From NCBI RefSeq assembly GCF_008764245.1, contig NZ_VTQV01000002.1, positions 1-64,000 on the forward strand: DNA of 64,000 nucleotides, read 5' to 3'. Position 1 is the first letter of the stretch. Every line of letters starts with the position of its first letter. Source of the DNA: Bacillus subtilis. Its GTDB lineage: Bacteria; Bacillota; Bacilli; Bacillales; Bacillaceae_C. The notes under the pieces are model-generated. The model worked only from the letters and a program-made list of their open reading frames with translations. It ran no database searches and was not told the origin of the DNA. Position numbers and translations under genes: made by a program. Below are positions 46,589-54,835 of the stretch, one piece after another.

Positions 46589-48721
46589 TTGTTGACCAAA
46601 GGAAAACAATTGCTTCAAACCCATTTCGGATATAATCAATTTCGAAAAGGGCAGGAGGAAATCATTCAAAAGGTTTTAACGGGAAAGGATACACTTGCGA
46701 TTATGCCAACAGGTGGGGGAAAATCCATCTGTTATCAAATTCCGGCAATGATGTTACCGGGTGTGACCATTGTGATTTCCCCGCTAATATCATTAATGAA
46801 AGATCAGGTTGATGCCCTAGAGAAGGCCGGTATTCCTTCAACCTATATTAATAGCGGTGTTTCTAATGATGAAATCCAGCAACGGCTTGCCGATGTTTAT
46901 AACGGTGAGTATAAACTTGTCTATATTGCACCTGAACGATTAGAAGTTGCTTCTTTTAGAAAAATCATGGACAGCATTCATATTTCTTGCTTAGCTATTG
47001 ATGAAGCGCATTGCATTTCCCAATGGGGACATGACTTTCGCCCTAGCTATTTACTAATCAAACGTTTGATTAATGATATTCAACCTAAACCGGTAGTCCT
47101 TGCTTTAACCGCAACTGCCACCCCACAAGTTCAGCAAGATATTTGTGAGCTTCTTCATATTGAAGATGAAAATGTTGTCATGACAGGCTTTGAACGGGAA
47201 AATCTTCATTTTCAAGTCGTGAAAGGGCAGGATCGTGATCGCTTTTTAATGGATTATCTGGAGAAAAATCAAGGACAATCCGGTATTATTTATGCGGCCA
47301 CAAGAAAAGAGGTAGACAGGCTTTATCAATTATTGGATAAAAGAGGGGTACTAGTAGGCAGATACCATGCAGGTTTATCAGAAAAAAAACGAAACGAAGA
47401 GCAAGAACGATTTTTATATGATGATGTAACGGTGATGGTTGCGACAAATGCTTTTGGGATGGGGATTAATAAATCAAATGTCCGCTTTGTCGTTCATTAC
47501 CATATTCCGCGAAATATGGAATCGTATTATCAAGAGGCTGGGCGCGCGGGCCGAGATGGGGAAGAAAGTGATTGCATTCTCTTGTTTGCTCCCCAAGATA
47601 CCCATATTCAATCCTTTTTAATTGAGCAATCCGATATGGATGAACAGAGAAGAGAAAATGAATACGGCAAATTGCGAAAAATGGTCGCTTATGGACATAC
47701 GGAATCTTGCCTGCAACAATACATTCTTCATTATTTTGGAGAGGAAGACCCACCCGAATGTGGAAAATGCGGCAATTGCACAGATGAACGTGAACAAATT
47801 GATGTAACAAGGGATGCCCAGATGGTACTTTCCTGTATTCGTAGAATGAAGGAACGATTTGGGAAAACAATGGTTGCCCAAGTGTTAACAGGATCAGCTA
47901 GTCAAAAGGTGAAAAACTTTGGCTTTCAGAACCTATCAACCTATGGGATTATGAAGGAAAAATCACAAAAAGAGGTCAATGAGTTTATTGACTTTTTAAC
48001 TGCAGAAGGCTATTTAAAACCCACAGATGGTACCTATCCCATCCTGATGTTAACGGAAAGAGCTGGCGATATTCTTAAGGGGAAAGAACCTGTTTTACGT
48101 AAAGAAAAAGTACAAATCTCTAGAATTGTAGAAGATGATGAGCTGTTTGAACGTCTGCGCCAATTAAGAAGGGAAATTGCAGAAGAAGAAAAGGTTCCTC
48201 CCTATATTATCTTCTCTGATGTTTCATTAAAAGAAATGAGTGGGCGGTTACCATTAAATGATCAAGAATTTATGCAAATCAAAGGGGTAGGGGAACGAAA
48301 ATTAGAGGCCTATGGGGAGAGATTTCTTCAGGCCATACAACAATATTGTGAAGAAAAGGGGATCGAAAGAAAAGCCTTTTCTCCACCCCCAATGGAAAAA
48401 GAGGTCATTTCCCAAGGCTCAAAAGAACCGAGCCATCAGATAACATACCAATTATTGCTAGAGGGGATGGACATTCCGGAGATCGCGGCGAAACGCGGTC
48501 TTTCTACAAGAACCGTAGAAAGTCATATTGTAAAATGTGATCAAGAAGGTCTGACCGTTCAATGGGATCAATTCCTTCCACATGAATTTGAGCCACTGAT
48601 TGCAAAGGCGGTAAATGAGGCCGAGACAACGAGATTAACCCCGATAAAGGAATTATTACCTGAAGACATTAGCTATTTCATGATTCGCGCTTATCTTCAG
48701 AAAGCTCAAAAGACAGAGTAA
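46589..48721 (+). CDS. recQ: RecQ-family ATP-dependent DNA helicase
   Basis: A 710-residue 3'-5' DNA helicase. SF2 motifs are PTGGGKSICYQIP (I), DEAHCISQWGHDFRP (II plus the RecQ aromatic loop), ALTATAT (III) and QEAGRAGRDG (VI). A zinc site follows (CGKCGNCTD), then a winged-helix RQC, an HRDC domain (about 520-600) and a C-terminal HTH_40 (ITYQLLLEGMDIPEIAAKRG). RecQ acts in recombination and fork repair. TTG 46589 is chosen because GGAGGG lies 7 bases before it. Confidence 0.93.
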   Translation: MLTKGKQLLQTHFGYNQFRKGQEEIIQKVLTGKDTLAIMPTGGGKSICYQIPAMMLPGVTIVISPLISLMKDQVDALEKAGIPSTYINSGVSNDEIQQRLADVYNGEYKLVYIAPERLEVASFRKIMDSIHISCLAIDEAHCISQWGHDFRPSYLLIKRLINDIQPKPVVLALTATATPQVQQDICELLHIEDENVVMTGFERENLHFQVVKGQDRDRFLMDYLEKNQGQSGIIYAATRKEVDRLYQLLDKRGVLVGRYHAGLSEKKRNEEQERFLYDDVTVMVATNAFGMGINKSNVRFVVHYHIPRNMESYYQEAGRAGRDGEESDCILLFAPQDTHIQSFLIEQSDMDEQRRENEYGKLRKMVAYGHTESCLQQYILHYFGEEDPPECGKCGNCTDEREQIDVTRDAQMVLSCIRRMKERFGKTMVAQVLTGSASQKVKNFGFQNLSTYGIMKEKSQKEVNEFIDFLTAEGYLKPTDGTYPILMLTERAGDILKGKEPVLRKEKVQISRIVEDDELFERLRQLRREIAEEEKVPPYIIFSDVSLKEMSGRLPLNDQEFMQIKGVGERKLEAYGERFLQAIQQYCEEKGIERKAFSPPPMEKEVISQGSKEPSHQITYQLLLEGMDIPEIAAKRGLSTRTVESHIVKCDQEGLTVQWDQFLPHEFEPLIAKAVNEAETTRLTPIKELLPEDISYFMIRAYLQKAQKTE

Positions 48722-48733
48722 CAATACAAAAAG

Positions 48734-48773
48734 AAGCTGAACCCATGAGTATTTCATAGGTCCAGCTTTTTTT
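48734..48773. terminator. Bidirectional terminator after recQ
   Basis: AAGCTG-a-ACC and GGT-c-CAGCTT (48734-48768) with a nested ATGA/TCAT stem, followed by TTTTTTT. It may also serve the minus-strand gene at 48892. Confidence 0.85.
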
Positions 48774-48808
48774 AAAGAATAATAAAGTATAAATTTGGGC
48801 TAATATTG

Positions 48809-48888
48809 GATCCAGCTCCAGCGCCCAGCGACTAGCAAACTTTCGGTGCCTTCCTACGATAAGTCAACATCGGCTCCTTCGCTTTTCT
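48809..48888. repeat. Dispersed Bacillus-type intergenic repeat (second family)
   Basis: Begins near CCAGCTCCAGCGCCCAGCG and ends CGGCTCCTTCGCTTTTCTT. It resembles the widespread, GC-rich 'CTAGCTCCAGCGCC ... GCTTTTC' spacer repeats of Bacillus. A probable deletion derivative is at 62459-62480. No coding content. Confidence 0.5.
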
Positions 48889-48891
48889 TAT

Positions 48892-50244
48892 TTAAAAAAT
48901 AATATGGGCAATGCCGGCGATGATCGGCAAGGTAATAATCGTCCTGAGAAGGAAGAGCACGATTAAATCCTTCATATTAACAGGGATTTTTGAACCGATT
49001 AACAGACCGCCCACTTCAGACATATAAATGAGCTGTGTAACGGAAACGCCCGCAATGACAAAACGAGTCATGTCAGACTCAATTCCGTCAGCTAAAATAG
49101 TTGGCAAAAACATATCGGCAAAACCGACTACAAAAGTCTGGGAAGCCGCCTGCGCTTCGGGAATACCTAGGACTTGTAATATAGGAATAAATGGTAACCC
49201 CAGCCATTGAAAAATCGGCGTATATTCTGCAATGATAAGAGCTAAGGTGCCGAGCGCCATAACGACAGGCGTCACACCCAACCACATATCGATAATGTTT
49301 TTACATCCATCTGAAAGAAATCCTTTCACACTGCTACTTTTTTTCGCTTGTATTTGCGCTTGTTCCAAACCATAGCCCAGTCGACTGTATCCATCAGGGA
49401 TAAGTTCGGACGTATCATCTTGTTCTTTCCCATTTGCATACGTATTTTCTTTCTTGGAGAGCGGCCAGATGCGTGGCAAAATAATCGCAGCAACAACACC
49501 TGACAAAGTAATCGCAAAATAATAAGGAGCAAAATAGTTCATTAATCCGACTTGTTTTAAGACGACAATACTAAACGTGATCGAAACAACGGAGAAAGTT
49601 GTCCCAATAATCGCTGCTTCTCGTTTTGTATAATGACCTTCTTCGTATTGTCTGCTAGTCAACAACACGCCAATTGTACCATCTCCTAGCCACGAGGCTA
49701 AAGCATCAATGGAAGAACGACCAGGTAATTTAAAAATCGGTCGCATAACCTTCGTCATTAAAGCCCCAAATAACTCTAACAAACCAAAGTTCAATAAAAG
49801 AGGTAATAATAAGCCAGCAAAAAGAAATACCCCAAAAAGAACCGGCAATAAATTATATAGCAAATTGGCTCCAGTACTCTTAGACCATACTGCCTCAGGC
49901 CCAATCTTAAAATAGACCATAACAGCAAAAATAAAAGCGAGTATTCTAGCGACCACCCAGATAGGATGGACGTCAAATAAATTAGTAAAGAAGGGGGAGT
50001 TTTTTATAAAAGCTGGTTTTATTGTTTTTGCGATGATTGTGCCAATTAAGGAGAATAAAAGAATCCAAACCATAATAGCTGGAATAACTGGCCCGATTAA
50101 ATCCTGAATAAGATCAGATAAAACCGCAATTGGAATGGTTACCCCTTCAGAAGAAGGAATAGGAATCATAAATAGAAAAATCCCAATTAAAGATGGAATT
50201 AAAAATAATAGAAAATTGCCTAACGAAAAAGTCTTCTTGTTCAA
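48892..50244 (-). CDS. YjiH-family membrane protein with nucleoside-recognition Gate domains
   Basis: About 450 residues and 10-11 membrane helices. Gate-type motifs appear in WLGDGTIGVLLTSRQYEEGHYTKREAAIIGTTFSVVS and near FADMFLPTILADGI. Homologues (YjiH) are thought to be transporters, but the substrate is unknown. The GTG at 50253 overlaps its own ribosome site, so TTG 50244, 6-7 bases after AAAGGTGA, is preferred. It is a single gene bounded by terminators and has no visible partner. Confidence 0.75.
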   Translation of the reverse strand: MNKKTFSLGNFLLFLIPSLIGIFLFMIPIPSSEGVTIPIAVLSDLIQDLIGPVIPAIMVWILLFSLIGTIIAKTIKPAFIKNSPFFTNLFDVHPIWVVARILAFIFAVMVYFKIGPEAVWSKSTGANLLYNLLPVLFGVFLFAGLLLPLLLNFGLLELFGALMTKVMRPIFKLPGRSSIDALASWLGDGTIGVLLTSRQYEEGHYTKREAAIIGTTFSVVSITFSIVVLKQVGLMNYFAPYYFAITLSGVVAAIILPRIWPLSKKENTYANGKEQDDTSELIPDGYSRLGYGLEQAQIQAKKSSSVKGFLSDGCKNIIDMWLGVTPVVMALGTLALIIAEYTPIFQWLGLPFIPILQVLGIPEAQAASQTFVVGFADMFLPTILADGIESDMTRFVIAGVSVTQLIYMSEVGGLLIGSKIPVNMKDLIVLFLLRTIITLPIIAGIAHIIF

Positions 50245-50455
50245 AACGTTCACCTTTCATATCTATAAATTTACTTCTCTATTCTAATGTATATTTATTA
50301 ATAAATCCACATAATCATACTGGCAATATAATGAAAAGAAGAAATTACTTGTAAAGGAATGATAAAGTAGATGATGGAAGATATTTTGGATTTTTGCATT
50401 GCTGCTTTAGATTCGCTATGATTATTTTGATAAGAGGATTAAAGGAGCTTGAAAC

Positions 50456-51313
50456 ATGGTAAAATGTATTGCATCAGATATGGATGGGACATTATTAAAT
50501 TCACAAGGGTTGATTAGTGCGGAAAATAAGCGGGCGATCCAATTAGCGAAAGAAAAGGGCATCGAATTTTTAGTAGCTACAGGACGATCTTGGGAAGAAG
50601 CGCGCTATGTATTAGATAAAGAAGAAATTGATTGTGCGGCTATTTGTGTGAATGGGGCGGAAATTCGCTCAAGTAAAGGGGATATCCTTTATTCTATTGG
50701 GATGGATGGAGAAACGGCTGAAAAAGTAGCCAAAGTATTTGACGAAGTGGGCATGTATTTCGAATTGTACACACCTGAAGGGACTTTTACAGCTGATGAA
50801 GAGTTAGGGATCCAATCCCTTGTAGATATTTATCATACAGCCAACCCCTCAGAGGATGTGGATAAAATCCGTGATTCAGTGAAAAGGCGATTTACACATA
50901 GTTCTCTTCGGGTTGTCGATCAATATCAAGAAATCTTTCTAGCTAAGAATTGTCATATTTACAAATTCCTCGCCTTTTCTATGGATGAGGATTTATTATT
51001 AACAGTAAGCGAGCGATTGAAAGAAATTGAAGGCATTCATGTTACTTCTTCTGGACGCCATAATATAGAAGTGGGTCATAGCGAAGCACAAAAAGGAATA
51101 GCTTTGAAAAAATGGACGGAAAAATTAGGAATCTCCCTTCAAGATACAATGGCGATCGGGGATAATTATAATGATCTCTCCATGTTTGAAATAGTTGGAC
51201 ATTCCTTTGCAATGGGAAATGCTGAACAAGCGATTAAAGAGGTTTGTCGATATATAACAGATACAAATTCAGAGGATGGCGTAGCAAAAGCAATAAGGAA
51301 GTTAATTGAATGA
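50456..51313 (+). CDS. Cof-type HAD phosphatase
   Basis: A 285-residue HAD hydrolase of class IIB. The nucleophile motif is DMDGTLLNS (residues 8-16), and motif III/IV is MAIGDNYNDLSMFE. These enzymes remove phosphate from small sugar phosphates or cofactors; this one is close to YcsE/YkrA/YwpJ-type proteins. AAAGGAG lies 8 bases before the ATG. No operon partner. Confidence 0.85.
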   Translation: MVKCIASDMDGTLLNSQGLISAENKRAIQLAKEKGIEFLVATGRSWEEARYVLDKEEIDCAAICVNGAEIRSSKGDILYSIGMDGETAEKVAKVFDEVGMYFELYTPEGTFTADEELGIQSLVDIYHTANPSEDVDKIRDSVKRRFTHSSLRVVDQYQEIFLAKNCHIYKFLAFSMDEDLLLTVSERLKEIEGIHVTSSGRHNIEVGHSEAQKGIALKKWTEKLGISLQDTMAIGDNYNDLSMFEIVGHSFAMGNAEQAIKEVCRYITDTNSEDGVAKAIRKLIE

Positions 51314-51339
51314 TCTTCGGATTTGAATCAGAGTAAAGG

Positions 51340-51386
51340 GAAGATGTCCATCATCGTGAATTTGACCGATGAGACATCTTCTTTTT
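51340..51386 (+). terminator. Terminator after the HAD gene
   Basis: GAAGATGTC (51340-51348) and GACATCTTC (51373-51381) form the outer stem; TCATCG and CGATGA form an inner one. TTTTT follows (51382-51386). Confidence 0.9.
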
Positions 51387-51472
51387 ATACTGAAAGGGGC
51401 AAGCTTCCTTCTCATCATAAAAAACAAGCGATAGAAGAAATCGAAGCGAAAATCAGCTTGCAAAAGAAGTTT

Positions 51473-52033
51473 TTAAATAGCGATTGGCTCTACCATAGCC
51501 ACTTTCAGTTTATGATAAATTAACAAATCTCGATTATACTGTGCTGTATAGGTTAGTAAGCTGTTCCATTCTACTTCTTCCATTATCGGCCAATCTACAA
51601 TTTGATAGATTTGATTAAGTGTGCGAGCGTTAAGCCAGGCTGTTTCTTCAAAAACGTAGTTCATTTCATGCTCTTCAAGATCCCATTGAAAAAGCTCCAT
51701 ATTTTTCCTTCTTTCTGAGTAAGGATGGGCTTTTTTTATTTGATAAATATGATAGGATTTTGGGATAGAGGCAAAGAGAGCATCACGGTCAAGAGAATGT
51801 CCTAATTCATGAAGTGTCAAGGTTTGAACAAAACTTCTAAATGGAATTGATGGACACATTTCTTTATGAGAGTGGATTAAACGTGTCGGGTTAAAGGAAA
51901 TAAGATTGTCTAAGAAGTTATAACTCATATTGACCCCTGTAGATCGTTGTTTAATAGGCATAGGTAATTGGACTGTCTCCATTATTTCTCGGATCCAACC
52001 TTTTATTTGTTTACTAAGAATTCTTCTATTCAA
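51473..52033 (-). CDS. Small HExxH metalloprotein of unknown function
   Basis: A 186-residue soluble protein. LHELGHSLDRDA carries an HExxH zinc motif near residue 74, and a downstream Glu in FEETAWLNA could be the third ligand (minigluzincin-like). There is no signal peptide. I do not recognise a named family; a small cytosolic metallopeptidase is likely. The start is TTG at 52033 with AGAGGGG 8 bases upstream. It lies convergent to the HAD gene and divergent from the response regulator. Confidence 0.6.
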   Translation of the reverse strand: MNRRILSKQIKGWIREIMETVQLPMPIKQRSTGVNMSYNFLDNLISFNPTRLIHSHKEMCPSIPFRSFVQTLTLHELGHSLDRDALFASIPKSYHIYQIKKAHPYSERRKNMELFQWDLEEHEMNYVFEETAWLNARTLNQIYQIVDWPIMEEVEWNSLLTYTAQYNRDLLIYHKLKVAMVEPIAI

Positions 52034-52202
52034 TTTTTCCCCTCTTTTTGACTATAGGGTGAGGCCATATTACTTTGACATGGCACACACCGATTTTTTA
52101 ATATTGTATTCTACTCTTTATTATAATATGAAACGATTTATTTGCACTAGGAGAAAGTGAATATTTTCATAAATAATGAAGTGGGACAGGACTGGTGAAT
52201 AT

Positions 52203-52886
52203 ATGAATATTTTAATTGTAGAAGATGATAAAACAATTGCATCAGGATTAGAATACTCACTCAAGCAGGAGCAATTTTCAACGAAGCTATGCTATGATGC
52301 TACATCAGCAAAAAAGCTCTTAACTGAAAAACGACATGAATTTGATTTATGTCTATTCGATTTATCTTTGCCAGATGGAAGTGGTTATGAATTATGCGAG
52401 TTGGCGAAGCAGGATGCGGATCTCCCTGTTATTTTTTTAACCGCGATTGATGACGAAGTGAATGTCGTGATGGGACTAGATATGGGGGCGGATGACTATA
52501 TCACAAAGCCATTTCGGATTCGCGAATTACTCTCGCGGATTAAATCTGTATTACGCCGATATCAAAAGCAGCCGAAGTCAACTTCATTCATTGACATTGA
52601 GAATATCCGCATTCATCTTCTAGAAGGAAAGGTATATAAAAATGGTGAGGAAATAGTTTTGACCGCGCTGGAATACCGGCTGTTATTAATCTTCGCCAAT
52701 CATATTGGCCAAGTTCTATCGCGCAATCAGCTCCTAGAGCAAATATGGGATGTGGCTGGGGATTTTGTGAATGATAATACATTAACAGTTTATATCAAAA
52801 GACTGCGTGAAAAATTAGAAGATGATCCGCAAAAACCAAAAATGATTAAAACCATTCGTGGTTTAGGATACAAGGTTGGGGATTGA
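52203..52886 (+). CDS. OmpR-family response regulator
   Basis: A 227-residue regulator. The receiver domain has the acidic pair DD (EDDKT), the phosphoacceptor Asp in CLFDLSLPDGSG (about 53) and the Lys in ITKPFR. The winged-helix DNA-binding domain starts near 130 and ends in IRGLGYKV. It partners the histidine kinase at 52889, whose start overlaps its stop codon region. ATG 52203 gives the usual MNILIVEDD start; a start at 52176 has no ribosome site. It likely drives the ABC transporter at 54152. Confidence 0.9.
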   Translation: MNILIVEDDKTIASGLEYSLKQEQFSTKLCYDATSAKKLLTEKRHEFDLCLFDLSLPDGSGYELCELAKQDADLPVIFLTAIDDEVNVVMGLDMGADDYITKPFRIRELLSRIKSVLRRYQKQPKSTSFIDIENIRIHLLEGKVYKNGEEIVLTALEYRLLLIFANHIGQVLSRNQLLEQIWDVAGDFVNDNTLTVYIKRLREKLEDDPQKPKMIKTIRGLGYKVGD

Positions 52887-52888
52887 AG

Positions 52889-53890
52889 ATGTTTCGTAAT
52901 CGTGAAATTCAAATTTTCATCTGGGGGATAGGATGTATTAGTGTCATCGCGGTTGTAATCGGGAGTTTTATTTCTCCCGCCGCAGTGATCACGATCTTTA
53001 TGACAGTCCTTTTATTGTTGGGATGCAGCTTTATTATGACTCGCTGGCGATATCGTGAGATCGAAAAATTGTCCGAGTATTTACGAAAAATTCGCGCAGG
53101 AGATTATTCTCTCGATGTTCGTGATAATCGTGAAGGCGAGTTAAGTATTTTAAAAAGCGAAATTTATAAAGTGACCTTAATGTTATCGGAACAGAGGGCT
53201 CTTTTACAAGAGGATAAAATTCGGTTGACGAATGCCATTTCGGATATTTCTCATCAACTGAAAACACCCATCACTTCTATGACCGTGATGGCGGATTTAT
53301 TAAGTGATGATGACTTGCCTTTTGAAAAACGAAAAGAATTTGTTCACAATATTCAAGTCCAACTAGAGCGAATTGAATGGCTTGTGTCCTCTTTATTGAA
53401 ATTATCGAAAATTGATGCTGGTACGGTGATTTTTAAGAAAGACCAGGTCAATGTAAAGGAATTGATTCAAAAGTCCCTAAAGCCTGTTCTGATTCCTATG
53501 GATATTAAAGCGCAAACCGTTTCCGTCACTGGCGACCCACAAGTATCTTTTAAAGGCGATCTGAATTGGACAGTGGAGGCGTTAATCAACATTCTGAAAA
53601 ACTGTGTAGAACATACGAGGATTGGTGGCGCCATCACGATTACCTTTGGAGAAAATGCCCTTTTTACGGAAATAGTGATTGCCGACAATGGGAAAGGCAT
53701 TATGAAAGAAGATTTGCCTTATATCTTTAAACGCTTTTACAAAGGAAAAACCGGAAGTGAAGAGAGTGTTGGGATTGGACTCGCCATGGCCCACGGCATC
53801 ATCACAAGCCAAAGCGGTTCCATTGATGTACAGAGCGAAGTAGGAAAAGGCACAAAATTTCATATAAAAATGTACAAACAGGTTATATAA
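52889..53890 (+). CDS. Sensor histidine kinase with two membrane helices
   Basis: A 333-residue kinase. Two close helices (about 8-28 and 33-52) with almost no extracellular loop, then a HAMP-like linker. The H-box is ISDISHQLKTPITSM. ATP-site motifs are NILKNCVEHT (N), DNGKGI (G1) and VGIGLAMA (G2). Such sensors often detect membrane-acting peptides through a linked ABC transporter, which follows here. ATG 52889 lies 3 bases after the regulator stop. Confidence 0.88.
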   Translation: MFRNREIQIFIWGIGCISVIAVVIGSFISPAAVITIFMTVLLLLGCSFIMTRWRYREIEKLSEYLRKIRAGDYSLDVRDNREGELSILKSEIYKVTLMLSEQRALLQEDKIRLTNAISDISHQLKTPITSMTVMADLLSDDDLPFEKRKEFVHNIQVQLERIEWLVSSLLKLSKIDAGTVIFKKDQVNVKELIQKSLKPVLIPMDIKAQTVSVTGDPQVSFKGDLNWTVEALINILKNCVEHTRIGGAITITFGENALFTEIVIADNGKGIMKEDLPYIFKRFYKGKTGSEESVGIGLAMAHGIITSQSGSIDVQSEVGKGTKFHIKMYKQVI

Positions 53891-53920
53891 GATGATTTTT
53901 TCCGAATCAGGAAATGTGAA

Positions 53921-54000
53921 GGAAACCCATAAAGGATCGGAGAAGCCCATAAAGTTAAGGGGAAACCCATAAAGAAGCAAAGAAACCCATAATGGATAAT
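53921..54000 (+). repeat. Four 20-bp tandem direct repeats
   Basis: Units start at 53921, 53941, 53961 and 53981. Each begins with the conserved RGAARCCCATAAAG (last unit CCCATAATG) and ends in six variable bases. The constant 20-bp period (about two helical turns) suggests a protein-binding array or slipped-strand amplification. It is not CRISPR (no spacer/repeat structure of proper size). Lies between the kinase and the ABC genes. Confidence 0.8.
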
Positions 54001-54061
54001 AAGCACCTGATTTATGGCAACGCCAAATTTTACAATGCAAACCCTATAAACTTATCTTCTT

Positions 54062-54102
54062 AAAGTGACGAATTTGTCACTTAACAGTCACCTGAAAGTC
54101 AT
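54062..54102 (+). promoter_or_regulatory. Probable response-regulator operator upstream of the ABC genes
   Basis: AAGTGAC-6-GTCACTT (54063-54082) is an inverted repeat. It overlaps GTCAC, GTCAC and GTCAT at 54076, 54087 and 54098, exactly 11 bp apart. 11-bp direct repeats are how OmpR/PhoB-type regulators bind. A -10-like TAGACT or TAATGAT (54113-54124) follows. I infer control by the regulator at 52203. Confidence 0.55.
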
Positions 54103-54151
54103 TTTAGATAGATAGACTAATGATAACAGTTAAAACGATGGAGGTTTTACG

Positions 54152-54835
54152 ATGGAAATTTTAAGAATTGAGCATCTATCTAAAATGTATGGAAAAGGGG
54201 AGACCGCCGTTAAGGCGTTAGACGATGTTTCCTTTTCCATTAACAAGGGTGAGTTCGTGGCGATTATTGGACCATCTGGTTCTGGGAAATCGACCCTTTT
54301 GCATCTACTTGGCGGTGTGGACCGACCATCAAGTGGAAAGGTTTTTGTCGACAACACGGATATTTATGATTTGAATGAAACACAATTGGCGATTTTTAGA
54401 CGCCGGCAAATCGGACTTATTTATCAGTTTTATAATTTAATCCCGGTGCTTACTGTTGAAGAGAATATTACTTTGCCCCTTTTACTGGACGGTCATAAGG
54501 TGGATAAAAAACAATTCAATGGTATTGTCAGGAGCCTTGGATTGGAAGAACGGCTAAATCACTTACCGAATCAGCTTTCCGGCGGCCAACAACAAAGGGT
54601 TTCGATTGGGAGAGCGTTAATATGTAACCCAGCCTTAATGCTGGCGGACGAGCCCACAGGGAATCTAGATAGCAAGAATAGTAGTGAAATCATTGACCTT
54701 TTAAAAATGTTTAATAAAACGTACAACCAGACATTAATTGTGATTACACATGATGAGCGGATTGCCCTGCAAGCGGATCGAGTGATTGCCATTGAAGATG
54801 GTCACATCACCAAAGATGAGGTGGTTCGTCCATGA
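54152..54835 (+). CDS. MacB/FtsE-type ABC transporter ATPase
   Basis: A 227-residue ATPase. Walker A is GPSGSGKSTLLHLLGG, Q-loop IYQFYNLIP, signature LSGGQQQRVSIGRA, Walker B LMLADEPTGNLDSKNS and the switch His is in ITHDE. It resembles BceA/VncA/LolD-class ATPases used for export or mechanotransmission against antimicrobial peptides. Its last four bases (ATGA) overlap the permease start. GGAGG precedes the ATG. Confidence 0.92.
   Translation: MEILRIEHLSKMYGKGETAVKALDDVSFSINKGEFVAIIGPSGSGKSTLLHLLGGVDRPSSGKVFVDNTDIYDLNETQLAIFRRRQIGLIYQFYNLIPVLTVEENITLPLLLDGHKVDKKQFNGIVRSLGLEERLNHLPNQLSGGQQQRVSIGRALICNPALMLADEPTGNLDSKNSSEIIDLLKMFNKTYNQTLIVITHDERIALQADRVIAIEDGHITKDEVVRP

Noticed and set aside
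51323-51523. Possible 59-66-residue ORF on the plus strand
   Set aside because: It runs across the HAD-gene terminator (51340-51386) and the end of the opposite gene, and its ATG has a badly spaced ribosome site. The helical look of its translation is not enough.
53921-54000. CRISPR-like array
   Set aside because: Repeat core about 14 bases and variable part 6 bases; no true spacers and no cas genes in the window.
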